The position numbers and the translations under genes were made by a program. Of a DNA stretch of 64,000 nt, positions 11,811 to 23,700 are shown one piece after another (positions within the stretch are counted from its first letter, which is position 1; every line of letters begins with the position of its first letter). Under the pieces are notes generated by a model. The model did no database searches. It saw only the letters and a program-made list of their open reading frames with translations, and was not told the DNA's origin. Source of the stretch: Acheta domesticus (Eukaryota > Arthropoda > Insecta > Orthoptera > Gryllidae); assembly GCA_031308135.1 (NCBI GenBank), contig JAHLJT010000631.1, positions 2,581,371 through 2,645,370 on the forward strand, read 5' to 3'.

Positions 11811-14135
11811 AAAAACTTTGATTTATACAATGCAACTTCACAATAATTTTTTTTAAATGTAATACAGGTGCCTGACTCTTTCATCCAAAGATGAAAAGAA
11901 GAAAGCATTTCCCCAATTTTTTCATCCAAGCTTGTTTCAAACTCAAATTATTTCTTTCTCTTCAAAAGTTCTTAAAATCATTTTCTCCTGTGAGCAACTG
12001 AACACTCACTAGTTAAGACATTCTCGCAGGTAAAATGATTACTAGCTGAAACATTTAGTAACGTCATTCTACCAAATATTTATGTCTAATTGCATCTAAT
12101 AAACATTTATGTCTAAATATGTATGTCTAGATCGCTCAATTTAACTAACAGTGCTTATTTGAAACTAGTCGTTACTTCTTAAGAAGCAGCAATTTTGAGA
12201 TTATGTTACAACATTCTGTCAATTACATATGCAAAAGCACAATGAGTTTCGCTAGCCTGGTTTTAATGAAGTCCTCGAGAATTTGCGTGATTGTTAAACA
12301 TTTTTCTGGTGTCAAACACTTTTCGACTGACACATCCTTCTCAAATGATAGTAATTCTGTAACTGAACATTAAAAAAGCCAGTTTAGGAAGATTGCTTTA
12401 CCATATTTTCTTAAGAAAGAATGCAATGAACTCCTGATTTACCTGAATTGAAGACCTTGTGTGCATTCCGGTCCAAAACTGTTTTTAACTTGATAACAAA
12501 TTTGAGCATTTATGTAACAATATCTTCTAAGAAACCCGAGACTCACTAGAGACTAATAGATATTCGAGGACAGAAAGACATTAAATTGTCTTTTCATTCA
12601 GATCACTTTAATAAACTCCGCAATTCACCGTTTCATTGTATTTATACATAGTTAACTTCCTTCATCGATTTCAAAAATACATTTTAGAATATACATTTGA
12701 TTACAAATTAAATTCTCGTAGTGGTAGAAAGGGTATCTTGAGCGATTACGTGGCATATCTAAATTTCATGAGCAAGTGACTTGTTACGAACCTGTAGATA
12801 TCTCTCATTGTAGGATATAACAAACGGACTGACACCTTATGACCAGTAGGACATAAGGTGTAAACAAAGTACCTAGAATAAGGTGTAAGTCTCCTTTTGA
12901 TATTACCTTCTCTTATTTCTGACTTTATTTCCTTCGACATCATTGGTTAGAGGTTAGTTAACCGGTTTGTTATAGTTAAATCATTGTGCGCCTGTATTCC
13001 ATTTCACTTTTCTGCGTACTGCGTGTAATCCAGTCACTAGGTATCCAACCCAGGAAAAAATTCCGATTTTTTTTTCTCAGCGGATTTGTATGTTTTTGGT
13101 GTGCTGAATTCGAATTTACGTTTGCCCCTCGAGAACGGTCGTCTTCGCTGGGAGAATAAAAAAACCTATAAATTGTCGCTTTTTTCAGTTTTTAGCTTAT
13201 ATCTTCAAAACAATGCGTTTTATCGAAATGTCTATTATTTGCACAATTTGCGTATAATAACATTAATGTTATGGAATACGATTCAGGCGCTAGAACGCGT
13301 CAAAAGACAATGACTTTCTGTCCTTTTGGCCAAAACGGAAGGATAGTTCTCTCCAACCCTCTTATCTCGCAGTTGCGCTCTATTTTCGCTACATCGTACT
13401 AGAAAAAACTGTTATGATTGAATGATTGGCATTTTTAAATGATTAATAATCCGATTCTTGCGGAATATCTATAAAACCCAGCTTCAAAAATATGATACAG
13501 AAACAAAAGAGAACAGACAATATCTTGTGTACAATACAATATGTTCATCGAATACTTTTACCTACAATACGATTTAATGTGTGTCCAATTATGAAGTAAA
13601 ACTAAGAATAAAAGTGCTGATGGATTATGATTATTCAACGTATTGGAAGTAATTGAATCAGTAATTTCACTAAGGGCATGAGTCATTAAAACATATTTTT
13701 TTCAGGAAAGAGAAAAAAACATTTTTGATCGACACACAAGGTCTTTCAAAATTTGGAAAAAATACTATTGTAATGCTCTATTGTAGATAAATATTAAAAA
13801 TATGTCAATTACCACTTTTTGTGCAACAACACCCTAAAAATAAATTATATTTTTCAATGACTTGTGTCCTTTATGCAATCAACTGACTTGGATTACATTC
13901 TTATACGTGGTAATCATGCACTGTACTTTATTTTCCAACACATCAAATTTAACAGATGTTAACATGTACAGTCTGTTATTTAGTCAGCTTCACGCCAATT
14001 TTTAGCAGAAATATCCTGACTGTTGACTCCTTCCACACGGGTTAGCCATTCTATCATTTCATTATAAAAAGGTATATGTTCTGTTGGTACGTGCTTAAGT
14101 CGTCTTGTCATTGATTTTTTTTACTTTCCTGTATA
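11811..14135. other. Intergenic DNA, nothing recognised
   Basis: About 2.3 kb of AT-rich sequence. A compact duplicated word (ATAAGGTGTAA) occurs near 12853 and 12879. No reading frame exceeds 75 codons and no transposon ends or RNA genes were identified. Confidence 0.45.
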
Positions 14136-15055
14136 CGTACGTATATACGGAGTAATATATGTAGTATAGGGAAAGTTATGTAATGCTGCGCGAAAAAACT
14201 GCAAATATTCGGAAAAAAATAATTCATTGCCGGGCCCAAACAACGCAAAAGTGGATAAAACCAGTTGCAAAATTAAGAAAAAATCCCCTTACACGTGGTG
14301 TAGCCACAATCCCTGTTTTGTAAGTCCTTGATACCGAAAAAACAATTGAAAGCAAAACGTCCGTCCGTCCGTGAACACCACTAACGTCTAAACCACTTGT
14401 AGGATTTTTTTCCAAATTGACGAAACCCCCGTCCATCTGGCTCTAGTCGAAGCTTTGAGATTTTGAAAATTTTTCTTCAGAATGTGAGGGTATTTTATAT
14501 GAAGCCCCCAGGACATTTTCAAAATTTTCTCAAAAACGGCTCCAATTTTTTTCTTTAATTTCCTGTAAGAATAGAGTAAAATACACTTATTAAGGTGGCT
14601 TAGATCCGATTTTCATGGTTAACATGAATTTTCGAAAATTGCAAACGTTTGATTTTTTTCGGCATCTTCCACCAACTACAAAACTGAAGATAGAAATTTT
14701 TCCTTCAAATAAAATTTTATTTAAAAGTGAGTTCTTTTCTTAAGCTCCTGTATTTTTCTTGAAACGTTTAGTAGTTTTCGGGCAATATTGCGTGGAATAT
14801 ATGGAATTTTAAAAAAATTACGAAAACAAGATTTTTTTCAAAAACGGGTCCAAATTTTTTCTTTAAACTTTTGATAGAGATAGTGTTAAAACTACTCTAT
14901 GAAATGACATAAAATTCATATTTCTTTATTCGTTGGTTTTTTCAAAAAGTAATTTTTTTACTTGTCTCTAACGTCGTTAATATTTACATTAACGGCGATT
15001 TGTTTGCATTATTGTATTAACAAGTACATGTGCTTTAAATAATACAGGAATCACC
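14122..15055 (-). mobile_element. Family A element, truncated copy 4
   Basis: Opens with the outer right end (TTTACTTTCCTGTATACGTA, then CGTATATACGG) and the inner AGGGAAAGTTATGTAATGC, followed by the conserved 3' part read in reverse (CCACGTGTAAGGGG-type block, GTCCGTCCGTCCG) and three modules. It ends abruptly near 15055 without a left end. Non-coding. Confidence 0.7.
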
Positions 15056-16306
15056 GATTCAATTTACTTTATATGGGAAAAGATTTGTGTTAAGGGTTTA
15101 ATGTTGTAGCATAACTAGTTTTGTTAGTTTAAAAGACATGATTTTAAAGGAATATATTTTATCATGGCTTTCATATTCAAAAAAAATTCCTCTTTTAGGA
15201 TAAAATAAAAATGACATGAATATTCGTTCGACAGCTTTTCCCACGGGAACCTTCCTACTGCTAATCGTTAATATTAACTATGTTATGAGAGTGAATTCTA
15301 CAGAACTGTGCTCCAGGCGGCGTGACCATAAAAGTTTGAGTTGAATTCCGCCGGAGAACACGCAGAATTACAATGGTAGAACTAACAATTTCCGTCGATA
15401 CAAATATTAATGAAAACATGAGTGCAGCTTGTTAGAAATGCCAACCTCTAATTTCAAGTCAAGTAACTGCCATTTAACTGCCATAAATATCCCTACTATT
15501 GCTTATGCGTAGGCAACTATTCAATAATTCCTTTCTTCCTTATCTTGTTTATTTTCCGGTTCTCACAATCTAATTATACTTCAATTGAACAAGCGGTTAA
15601 TTTATTCTCTGGAATTGGGAGAAAAAAAAGTATAATGAGACAACTAAAATATTCCTTTAATATGAAAATATATAATTTGCAATCTGTAATTTACTAATTT
15701 AATATTTCTTGCTCCAACGAGATAGTTTGTAATCTTTCTGACTCGAATTTACTTTTTGTTGCCCTTACATCCTTGGGCGTTTGTGCGAACGGCTAATTCC
15801 TGGAAATTCTTATATCAAAATTATATGGGCTTGTACACAATAATTTTGCAATATACAGCCTTGTTTTTCATGGAAAAATAGAACATAACATTGAAATTGT
15901 TTCTTTTTTTAAAAATTAATAATCGACTTTGTTACTTTTGGCCGCCAAACAAAACAACCAACAAAATAAAAACTGTTTAACTTATCTAGTCTTCAGGTAT
16001 TTCAATCTTTAAATTCAGATCTGGAAAGGCCTTGCTTCATTCCCTTCGCGCGCTCGTCCTTTTCTCGGTGCTCCCGCAATGTCCTCCCGCGCGCGCCGCG
16101 ACAATTCTTCCTGCCTTTTTTCGAATTTTGTTTTTCCTAGATACAAAGATCCATACAATTCCCTTATTCGCCGCTGACGGGCTCACAATCCCAGATACCA
16201 ATCAATATGTTATAACGTTTTTACATCTATTTTTTTTATCTCAAGCTCGAGCCACCGTTACACGATATCCACACGATATTTTTTTCGTACCATTCGTTCG
16301 TACCAT
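15056..16306. other. Intergenic DNA, nothing recognised
   Basis: AT-rich sequence with a short GC-rich patch (CGCGCGCTCG to GCGCGCGCCGCG, 16047-16099). No gene is supported. Confidence 0.4.
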
Positions 16307-16520
16307 TCCCTAGCCAGTGGCGTAAGTTCGACAGAGGAGGCCCTTGGACCGACACAAAATGGAGGCCGCCTAGATATAGACATGTCATTAATTAAATTTT
16401 GTGATTATAAATTAAATTTTAGTATTAAAAAAATTGTTACAATAAATTATTTCAAAAAAATACATTATCATTTTTGCAATTTCATAATATAATTTAAAAT
16501 TTGCTCAATTGATACAATAC

Positions 16521-17150
16521 TTAAATTAATGAGATTGGTTGTGCCACTGCATTAAATTTTTTAATCACCTTTAATTTTGAAAACGTTATTTCGGTGCTGG
16601 CGCCGCAACAGGAAGTGATAAAAATAATGCAAATACTGTGTAAACATCTGGAAAACGTTTTGAAATATTTTGAAAATTGTCTGACTTTTTTATACATTAA
16701 TAATCTTTTATAAAGTACACCTCTATTTTCAGACACGCAAAAAAATAGAGATGTTCTTTATAAAAATTCGTGGAAATTTGTTAATAATGAACAATGTTCA
16801 ATTATTAATGTTTGCAAAATCTTTAACAGATCTTAGTTTTGAAATTTGACTTGCTAAACAAATCCGTAAAGACAATAACTGAGACAAGTTTTCCACAACA
16901 TCCACAGAGTATTTTGATTGAAGGGTTTGTGCTTGTTCCTAAATTTCATCGTCCGATAGAGCTATTAAAACTTGTGGCTGAATTACTGAAAAAATTGCCA
17001 CTGTATTTTTCAATCCAACAAACTGTCGCTCCAGGTTGTTAATGGCAATGCCTAGACATCCATAGTAAACACTTAAGTTTGTTTTTTTCGCCATCAGTGA
17101 GTCGTTGATTGTCGCGAAGTTCGTCACAATGTCCGTTCATTTTCTTTACG
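16521..17150 (-). pseudogene. hAT transposase C-terminal part
   Basis: Two adjacent minus-strand frames carry the end of a ZMYM1/hAT transposase. The upstream one (17127-16939) has NLERQFVGLKNTVAIFSVIQ and LSDDEI, a typical segment before the dimerisation domain. The downstream one (16736-16521) has the word ASTEITFSKLKVIKKF, matching the conserved hAT C-terminal dimerisation motif (A-S-x-E-R-S-F-S-x-L-K-x-I-K). Stops and frame changes separate them, so no functional protein is possible. Confidence 0.75.
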
Positions 17151-17170
17151 GGTTTCTCGCTAAAGCTAAA

Positions 17171-18469
17171 CTAGTGGTGCCAAAGAAAGGAACAGACAAT
17201 TTTTTCTTTAAACTTTTGGTAGGGAAAGTGGTAAATGCAGTCTATAAGATGACATAAAAGCTGTATTGTTCTATCGGTTGGTTTTTTCAGAAATTACAAA
17301 AATGTAAAATTTTTACTTGTCTCTCACGTCGTTAATAATTACATTATCGGCACTTTTTTCACATTATTATATTTGCAAGTATATATGCTTTAAATAATGT
17401 CAAGTAAAGTTTCTCGAAAACACTACCGTTTTCTGTGAAAAGTAACTCAAATTTCGGCATTTTGAGAAATGCTCAAACGCCATTTTCTCATATATGGCTG
17501 CAATTTTTTTCTTGAAACTTTTGTAACAGATAGTGATAATTGCACTCTTTAATATGACGTAAAGTTTATTTTGAGTTATTTTTTTGTTTTTTCAAAAATT
17601 ATATAAATGTAATTTTTTTGAAAGATATCTCACATCTTTTTAATTTTTTTTTTAATTTGTTTATTTTAAGTCGCATCAACTGCTATGGTTATTAGCGACT
17701 ACCAATTTGTACAATACATGATATTTTCTTTAGTTATAAAAACAATGATAATTGATGATACACAATGACAAAGATAACACAATGACACAATACTCTCACA
17801 ATGACAATGATAAATAAATAGGAAATAATAAACAGAAACAATAAGCAAAAACAGAAACAACAAACAATAAATAAACAGAAAAATTATACAGAAAAATTTA
17901 ACAGTTTTGAATCATATTTAAAAGGATTATATGTCATTTAGGAAATTACAAGATTTACAGAAATGTAGTATTTTTTTTTTTGATAATCCTCGGATGTTAG
18001 GATTAGTTCTTCATCATGTTCATTAATATTCTGCTCGCGTCTCACATCTTTAATATGCACATTATCCGCAATTTCTAAAGATTATTATATTTGTAAGTGT
18101 AAGTGCTTCAAATAACTTCAAATAAAGTATTTTGAAAACTTAAACATTTCCTGTGAAAATGAGCTTCAAATTTCGCATTTTTAGTAATGCTAAAACGCCA
18201 TTTTCTCTTAAACGGCACATAATTTTTAAAACAAAATTGCCATTTATGACTAGGTTTTTGTGTTCTTTAATATTCTACAATTAATATTTTCGTTCTACAC
18301 ATAGAGAACCGAAAAATTAAGAAAATGACAAAACAAATGTACTTTTGGCGGTGATAGATGTTAACTGGCAAGAAAGAGTATGTGGCAATTCCAAATAGCT
18401 AGCGAAGACCCAAGACAATAGAAAACTAATACGGGAAAGTCTGTGCCATTCTGCAGCACCACTAGTTTA
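17171..18469 (-). mobile_element. Family A internal-deletion element with both ends (copy 5)
   Basis: Bounded by ACTAGTGGTGCC at 17171 and the inverse GCACCACTAGT ending at 18469, with GGGAAAGTCTGTGCCATTC just inside the right boundary. The body is two or three family A modules read in reverse. It interrupts the hAT element, and is itself interrupted at 17640-18039. Confidence 0.7.
17640..18039 (-). mobile_element. 5'-truncated LINE 3' tail with 12-bp target duplication
   Basis: The family A sequence is interrupted between two copies of TCTCACATCTTT (17628-17639 and 18040-18051); an undisturbed paralogue at about 19670 has this sequence once. The 400-base insert has a T-rich run next to the left duplication, which is the A-rich tail of a minus-strand retroinsertion. 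Before the tail, the minus strand reads GTAGTCGCTAATAACCATAG and GATGCGACTTAAAATAAAC, the style of a LINE 3' untranslated end. There is no coding sequence. Confidence 0.8.
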
Positions 18470-18573
18470 TTTCCTTTGGTATCGGCTAGCTACTAGGTCA
18501 TACCCACATACTCTTGCAAATACACACATACTCATACTAATGTGATTCAATGTTTTTATTTTAACATTTTTAC

Positions 18574-20108
18574 TTTCCCGTATACGTACGTATATACGGA
18601 GTAATATACTCAGTATATGTAATATACGCAGTGATGTATGTATAATATGCGCAGTTATGTAGTGCTGCGGAAAATTGATATCCAGATTTCAACGGAAATA
18701 CACGTTTTGGGGTCCCCTGATACTGAAAAAGTGGTTCTTTTCAAAACGTCCGCCTGTCAGTCTGTGAACAACTAGAGCGCATAAACCATAAGTACGATTT
18801 CTTCCAAAATGAATATTCCCCAGTCGATCTGGTTCCACTCGAGGCGCCGCGATTTTGAAAAACTTTCTTTAAAATTTACATGAAGACTCCCGGTTGTTTT
18901 CAGACTTTTCTCAAAACCGCTCCAAATTTTTTCTTCAAATTTCTTGTAAGAAGAGAGTAAAATACATTCATAAAGGTGGCATAGATCCGATTTTCACGGT
19001 TAACTCTAAATTTTCGAAATTTCCGAAAGTTTGAATTTTTTCCGGCGTCTTCCTACAACTCCAAAATTAAAGATAGAGATTTTTCCTTCAAATAAAATTT
19101 GTTGTCCAAAGTGAGTTCTTTCATTAAGGCCATGTGCATTTTTTTTGAAAATTTTCGTTGTTGTTTTTGGCGCAATATTGCACAAATAATTTGCAATTTT
19201 AAAAAAAATACAAAAACAAGATTTTCTTAAAAACGCCCAAAATGTTTTCTTTAAACTGTTAGTAGGGATAGTGCAAAGTAGACTCTATGAGATGACATAA
19301 ACGCCATATTGCTCTATTTTGTTTTTTCAAAAATTACAAAAACGTAATATGTTTGGCATGTCTCTCACGTCGTTGATATATACATTAGTGGTTATGTTCG
19401 CTTGAAATAATGTAGAGTATGTTCGCTTGAAATAATGTCATACAAAGTTTCTCGAGAACTTAACTGTTTTCTGTGAAAACTAGCTGAAAATTCTGCCCTT
19501 CCAGAAATGCTCAACGCCATATTCTCATAAATGGTTCCAAATTTATTCTTTAATCTTTTCGAACGGATGATTCTAATTGCACTCTTTATAATGACGTAAA
19601 TTTCATTTTGTTTTTTTTTGTTTTGTTTTTGCAAAAATTTCTCAAATGTAATTTTTTGATAGATCTCTCACACCTTTATTATGCACATTACCAGAAATTT
19701 GTAAACACTATTTTATTTGTGAGTTAAAGTGCTTCACATGACTTCAAATTAAGTGTTTAAATTAAAACTTTAATTAAAACTTTAAATTAAAACTCAAAAC
19801 TTTTCTGTGAAAGAGAGCTTCAAATTTCGCATATATAGTAGCGCTTAAACGTCATTTTCTTAAAAACAGCTCCTAATTTTTCACGGAAAATTGTAATTTA
19901 GTGTTACAGTTCTTTAATATTCTAAAGTTAATGTTTTCGTTCTGCCATCAGGAAATCGAAAAGTTAAGAAAACTTCAAAAATATGTACTTTGGGCGACGA
20001 TAGATGGCAGTTGGCACGAGTATGTGGCAATTCTGAAAAGCTAGCCGACACCAAAGGAAATAGAAAACTAATACGGGAAAGTCTGTGCCATTCTGTAGCA
20101 CTGCTAGT
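18574..20108 (-). mobile_element. Family A element, near full length, copy 6
   Basis: The right end is at the low coordinate (TTTACTTTCCCGTATACGTA, CGTATATACGG), followed in reverse by GTTATGTAGTGCTGCGG, the GTCCGCCTGTCAGTCTGTG tract and four to five modules, then the conserved left block (GATAGATGGCAGTTGGCACG, AATACGGGAAAGTCTGTGCC) and TAGCACTGCTAG. It is about 1.5 kb and the best view of the complete family in the window. No frames of interest. It lies inside the hAT element. Confidence 0.75.
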
Positions 20109-20439
20109 TTTTAACTACAGCCCAGCAGTCGAGAAAATCTGAAAAAAATTCACAGCAATTAAGTTTTGAGAGAAACTTTTGAGACCTTTTTGGGGCCTGT
20201 TCCAGAGTTCTAAGACACGGTAAAACAATTCTTTTGTTATTTTTTTCTTTTTCTTTTTTTCTTTTGTCTTTTTTCTTTTGCATTTGGCTCCGAAAAATAT
20301 CAAAATGTAAGAGTTTTAGTGGAACGTCTCGTATGTCATTTGGTTTTAGGGAACTTTTTACCATCCTATTCGGGAGTACCCTTTCATTTCTACTTTCCAG
20401 ACTTTGTATAATTCTATTGTATCATTTTTTCAAATCATC

Positions 20440-20585
20440 AAAATGATTGAATTACGAAGAATTATTCTTCCTAAGCTCCATCGAGTAAATTCTGCGCCGT
20501 TTGCAAATCCAAATCAGGGCTCTGTAGGTATTTCGAAACAGTGATTGTTTATGTTAGCATTTTGGAATGTAGTGCTACATGAAAA
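20440..20585 (-). repeat. Older dispersed repeat, left half
   Basis: The inverse of this stretch matches about 27430-27560 (shared words TATTTCGAAA, TTTTGGAATG, CGAGTA). Its continuation lies at 21870-21955. The 27 kb paralogue is uninterrupted, so the family B sequence between the halves is an insertion. Confidence 0.65.
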
Positions 20586-21118
20586 AACTAGTGGTGCTTC
20601 CAACGCACATACTTTCTCGCTCTGCTTCTGTACAGTCCTTATTGCTATTCCACTACTTCATAAACCAGCAAAAGTGTATTATACCACCAAACGTTTTCCA
20701 TACCGAGACCCGACATCAGAAACTCAAAGTCAACGAACCGGCACTTATACCACTACTCAACACCAACACCGCCTGTGTCGAACAGAGCCATGAAAGAATA
20801 GAACCTACCAAGAAACAATTGATACGCTTTACAAATACAAGAAGTAAAAAAATTTTTAAAAGTTAAAAATTTGAACAAATATATACAGACATTTCCAGTA
20901 CATTTATCGCAATTACTTATATTTTAGTCAAAACGTAATTGTATCAGTTCTATCATTAGGAAGCCGGTAATTGTCAACATGCGAAAAACATGTCTTTCAA
21001 ACATGACCAAGAAAGGCAGCGGTGAACGGCTTACTCCAAATAATTTATCCGCTGATCGGCATTTGAAAAATAACTACTGCGAGAAAGTATATGCCATTCT
21101 ATAGCACCACTAGTTTAT
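20586..21118. mobile_element. Family B TIR element (TTTCTCGC subtype), both ends present
   Basis: The left end is ACTAGTGGTGCTTCCAACGC followed by ACTTTCTCGC; the right end is the inverse GCGAGAAAGTATATGCC with TAGCACCACTAGT. It is 533 bases, without coding capacity. It shares the outer CTAGTGGTGCT with family A but has TTTCTCGC where family A has TTTCCCGT, which defines a sister family. Confidence 0.75.
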
Positions 21119-21124
21119 TTATAT

Positions 21125-21856
21125 ATTAACCGTCCATTATTATACACGTGGAGAAATTTTAAAGAAAAAAATTGGAGCGGTTTTTGAGAAATTGTTTTTT
21201 GTAAATTTGAATCGCAATTTACGCAAACTACTCGTTTTTCCAAAAAAGGGTTCATGACCTTCTTTGAAGTGCTAATTTTGTACAACCGACTTTGTCTGAG
21301 GCAAAAATCTCTATCTTCAATTTTGCAGTTTTTAAACAGTTTTTTGCAATTTTCGAAAAATTGGGCCTATCAACGAAAATTATATCTACGTCATTCCCTT
21401 CAACGTTCTTCGCACTATTCAACAACAAAATATAATCAAAAAATTTGGAGCCATTTTCTTTTAACTTACAAAATCTGAAAATGGGCTTCATGTAAAGTAC
21501 CCTAAAATACTAAAATATCGGTTTCAAATTCAAGAGGCCTTGAGACGAGTAAAAACGATCGGGGAATATCAATTTTGAAGAAAATCGGCAAAACGGTTAA
21601 GGCCAGACAGACGGACAGAGGGACGTTTTGCCGTCAATCGATTTTGCAGTATGAAGAAGCAACAAATCATGGATTTTGACTACACCACGGGATAGAGGAT
21701 TTTTTTTCTAAATTTAGCAACAGGTTTTATCCACTTTTCTGTCACCAGACCCATGCTATAAGAGTTTTCTGGCGAAAATTCCCCGTTTTCCGCCGCACGA
21801 TTACATAACTTTTATCTTCTTACGAAGAATTCGGCGAGAAAGTAAAATTTAAAATT
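21125..21856 (+). mobile_element. Family B element, right-hand part
   Basis: Contains modules (AAAAAAATTGGAGCGGTTTT and similar), the GACAGACGGACAGAGGGACG tract, TTTGACTACACCACGGGATA and the right end TCGGCGAGAAAGTAAAA. It directly follows the 533-base family B element; together they split an older repeat whose halves are at 20440-20585 and 21870-21955. Confidence 0.6.
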
Positions 21857-21974
21857 TTCCATTTCTTTTTTCAAGTTACAGGCTTCATTCACTTCTGATT
21901 TTTGTTAGAAAAAATATTTTTTGTTAAAGCTTGCAAAATATTAAAATATCCTAATCTTACAGCTACTAAGGACA

Positions 21975-22125
21975 TATCTGGGGGCCGAGCGCGTGCCGAT
22001 TCAGTGCCTCGGTCGGAAGGGTAGCGGATTCTGGTCCCGCCCTGGGCGTGGTTGTTTGTCCTTTGTCTTTCATGTCTGTGTGTTGTCGCGGAAGGCCGTG
22101 TGAGTCGTTGACCACAGACCGAGGA
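21975..22125 (+). mobile_element. tRNA-derived SINE remnant
   Basis: GGGGGCCGAGCGCGTGCCGA, TGCCTCGGTCGGAAGGGTAG and GGATTCTGGTCCCGCCC follow the A-box/B-box layout of a tRNA-derived SINE head (B-box consensus GGTTCGANTCC, here decayed). A GC-rich tail (GTGTGTTGTCGCGGAAGGCC) follows. It interrupts the transposase frame of the surrounding hAT just after its CAAH motif. Confidence 0.6.
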
Positions 22126-22129
22126 GTCC

Positions 22130-22560
22130 GCAATGAGCCGCACAATACACAAACAATGCATTGTCAGCTTCATCTTTTTTCCGGACCCCATTGTAAATTC
22201 CACTCATAACTGCTGCGTCATGTCCTTGACCTCTATATTTCGATAAACCAATGCCTTGTTCTTTTATATTCTCGACAATTTCAAATGTAACTCTTGTGCT
22301 GATTGGTCTTGACTTTCTAATACTCCACGCAAGATTCATTAATGTTAATTGGTTTGCCGTACTATTTTTTCTCGATGGATACATGGAGTAAAATTTGATT
22401 TAAATGGTCAACTTGTGATACGTGTCCGTTATTGAAAAAAACGACACTTCATTTATTTCTTCTATGATTTTATCAGATTCAGTTTCAGATGAAAGACTTA
22501 TTATTTCGTTTTGAATTTGGGGACTTAAATAGCATGGGCCCCCGGACCCCCGGACATGGT
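22130..22560 (-). pseudogene. hAT (ZMYM1-like) transposase middle part
   Basis: The minus-strand frame ending at 22070 includes STRVTFEIVENIKEQGIGLS, then KYRGQGHDAAVMSGIYNGV and NALFVYCAAHC. The words RGQGxDxAxxMSGxYxGV and CAAH are hallmarks of ZMYM1-type hAT transposases around the second catalytic aspartate. Upstream codons (to about 22510) carry SSETESDKIIEEINEVSFF in a shifted frame. After CAAH the frame runs into a SINE. The protein is truncated and frameshifted. Confidence 0.75.
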
Positions 22561-22599
22561 CCTGTTGGTCCCTGTGGAACTTACGCCACTGTCCCTAGC

Positions 22600-22900
22600 C
22601 ACGAAACCTGAAGCGCTTGATCCTAAATTTCGATCGAAAACTTATGAACGAGAATGAAACTAAGGGGCGCGCGCGATTCAAGATGATTTCCCAAAAAGTG
22701 TTTTCATTACACAAAATTTATTTTAAAGCATTCAGCCACGCATCGAGGTGACGTGACGGAGTGGGCGAAGAGGAGGAGGAGGGCGAACGGGCAGGCTGTG
22801 GGACGGGCTTTCTTAATAGATTGTGGTATATGAGTATATGGAAGTAACGCTGGATCGTCCTTGAGTATGAAACACACCGCATCCGTTGGTTGTTAAAGTA
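22600..22900. other. Intergenic DNA, nothing recognised
   Basis: Includes a GC-richer patch (GGGGCGCGCGCG at 22666 and GGAGGAGGAGGGCGAACGGG at about 22770). No gene or repeat end is supported. Confidence 0.35.
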
Positions 22901-22904
22901 ACGA

Positions 22905-23700
22905 AACTACTGGCGTTCCAATAGCATATACATTCTTGCATATTTCCATCTTTTGCAATTTTCGAAAATTAGGAGAGTCCGACGCAAATGACACCTGGGC
23001 CATTTTTAAGTGTACATTGCTCTACACAGGGAATACATTGAAATGGAATATTTAAAACAATTGAGTATTTTTTAATTAAAAAGAAAAATTGCATGAAATT
23101 CGAATAGAAGAAAACTACTGTTTTTTTAAAATATACATACCTTATTTACAGATCTATGTTTTTAATACAGGAATCATTAAGAAAAAAATCTTTCTCTAAT
23201 CTCTATTCTCTTTTGCAATTTTAAGTTTATGCAGTTTTTGAAAATACAGAGAATTCGCCAAAAATCGATCTGCGAAATTTTTTAGCGCCTTTTGCTAAAT
23301 CTGAAGGAAAAAAATTGAAGCCGTATTTGAGAAAATAACTGTTTAAATAGTGTCTAATTACACCAAAATTACGCAAAAACTACTCCTATATTTGAAAAAT
23401 TGTTCATGGTCTTATTTCAAGATTTCTTTGAGGAACAGAATTCATACAGGAAACAAATATCATCAATATTTTTGTTGCAGGAAGACGCCGAGAAAGATTT
23501 GAACTTTCGCAATTTTCGAAGATTTATTGAAAATTAATCCTGCGCCATTTTCGACGCGTAAGGCCGAAACCTGCTTCTGTGGCTCCGAGGAAAATTGAAA
23601 AGAAAGAGGCTCTATCTGAGAAAAAATAATCTTATTACAGTACATACTGAACAGGTAGTACATGAAATACTTAAATCTATATTTTGCACTGTCGACTCTT
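22905..23700 (+). mobile_element. Diverged family B-like element
   Basis: Starts with ACTACTGGCGTTCCAATAGC and contains module words (AAAAAAATTGAAGCCGTATT, AGGAAGACGCCGAGAAAG) in the same order as family B. It lacks a recognisable right end. The left boundary is uncertain. Confidence 0.45.

Larger units (their letters stand above)
16315..22591 (-). mobile_element. hAT transposon (ZMYM1-like transposase), nested with other elements
   Basis: The left terminus is CAGTGGCGTAAGTTC and the right terminus is its exact inverse, GAACTTACGCCACTG. Both sides carry the same 8-bp target duplication TCCCTAGC (16307-16314 and 22592-22599), which is diagnostic for hAT. Transposase pieces lie on the minus strand: the middle of the protein near 22384-22130 and the C-terminal part at 17127-16521. 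Between them sit two family A elements, family B elements, a SINE and a LINE 3' tail, so only a fraction of the 6,277 bases is the hAT itself. The element is inactive, but its termini and target duplication are intact. Confidence 0.93.

Noticed and set aside
20104..20364. Minus-strand lysine-rich frames (KKKDKRKKEKEKNN).
   Set aside because: Translation of a poly-pyrimidine tract (TTTTTCTTTTTC), not a protein.
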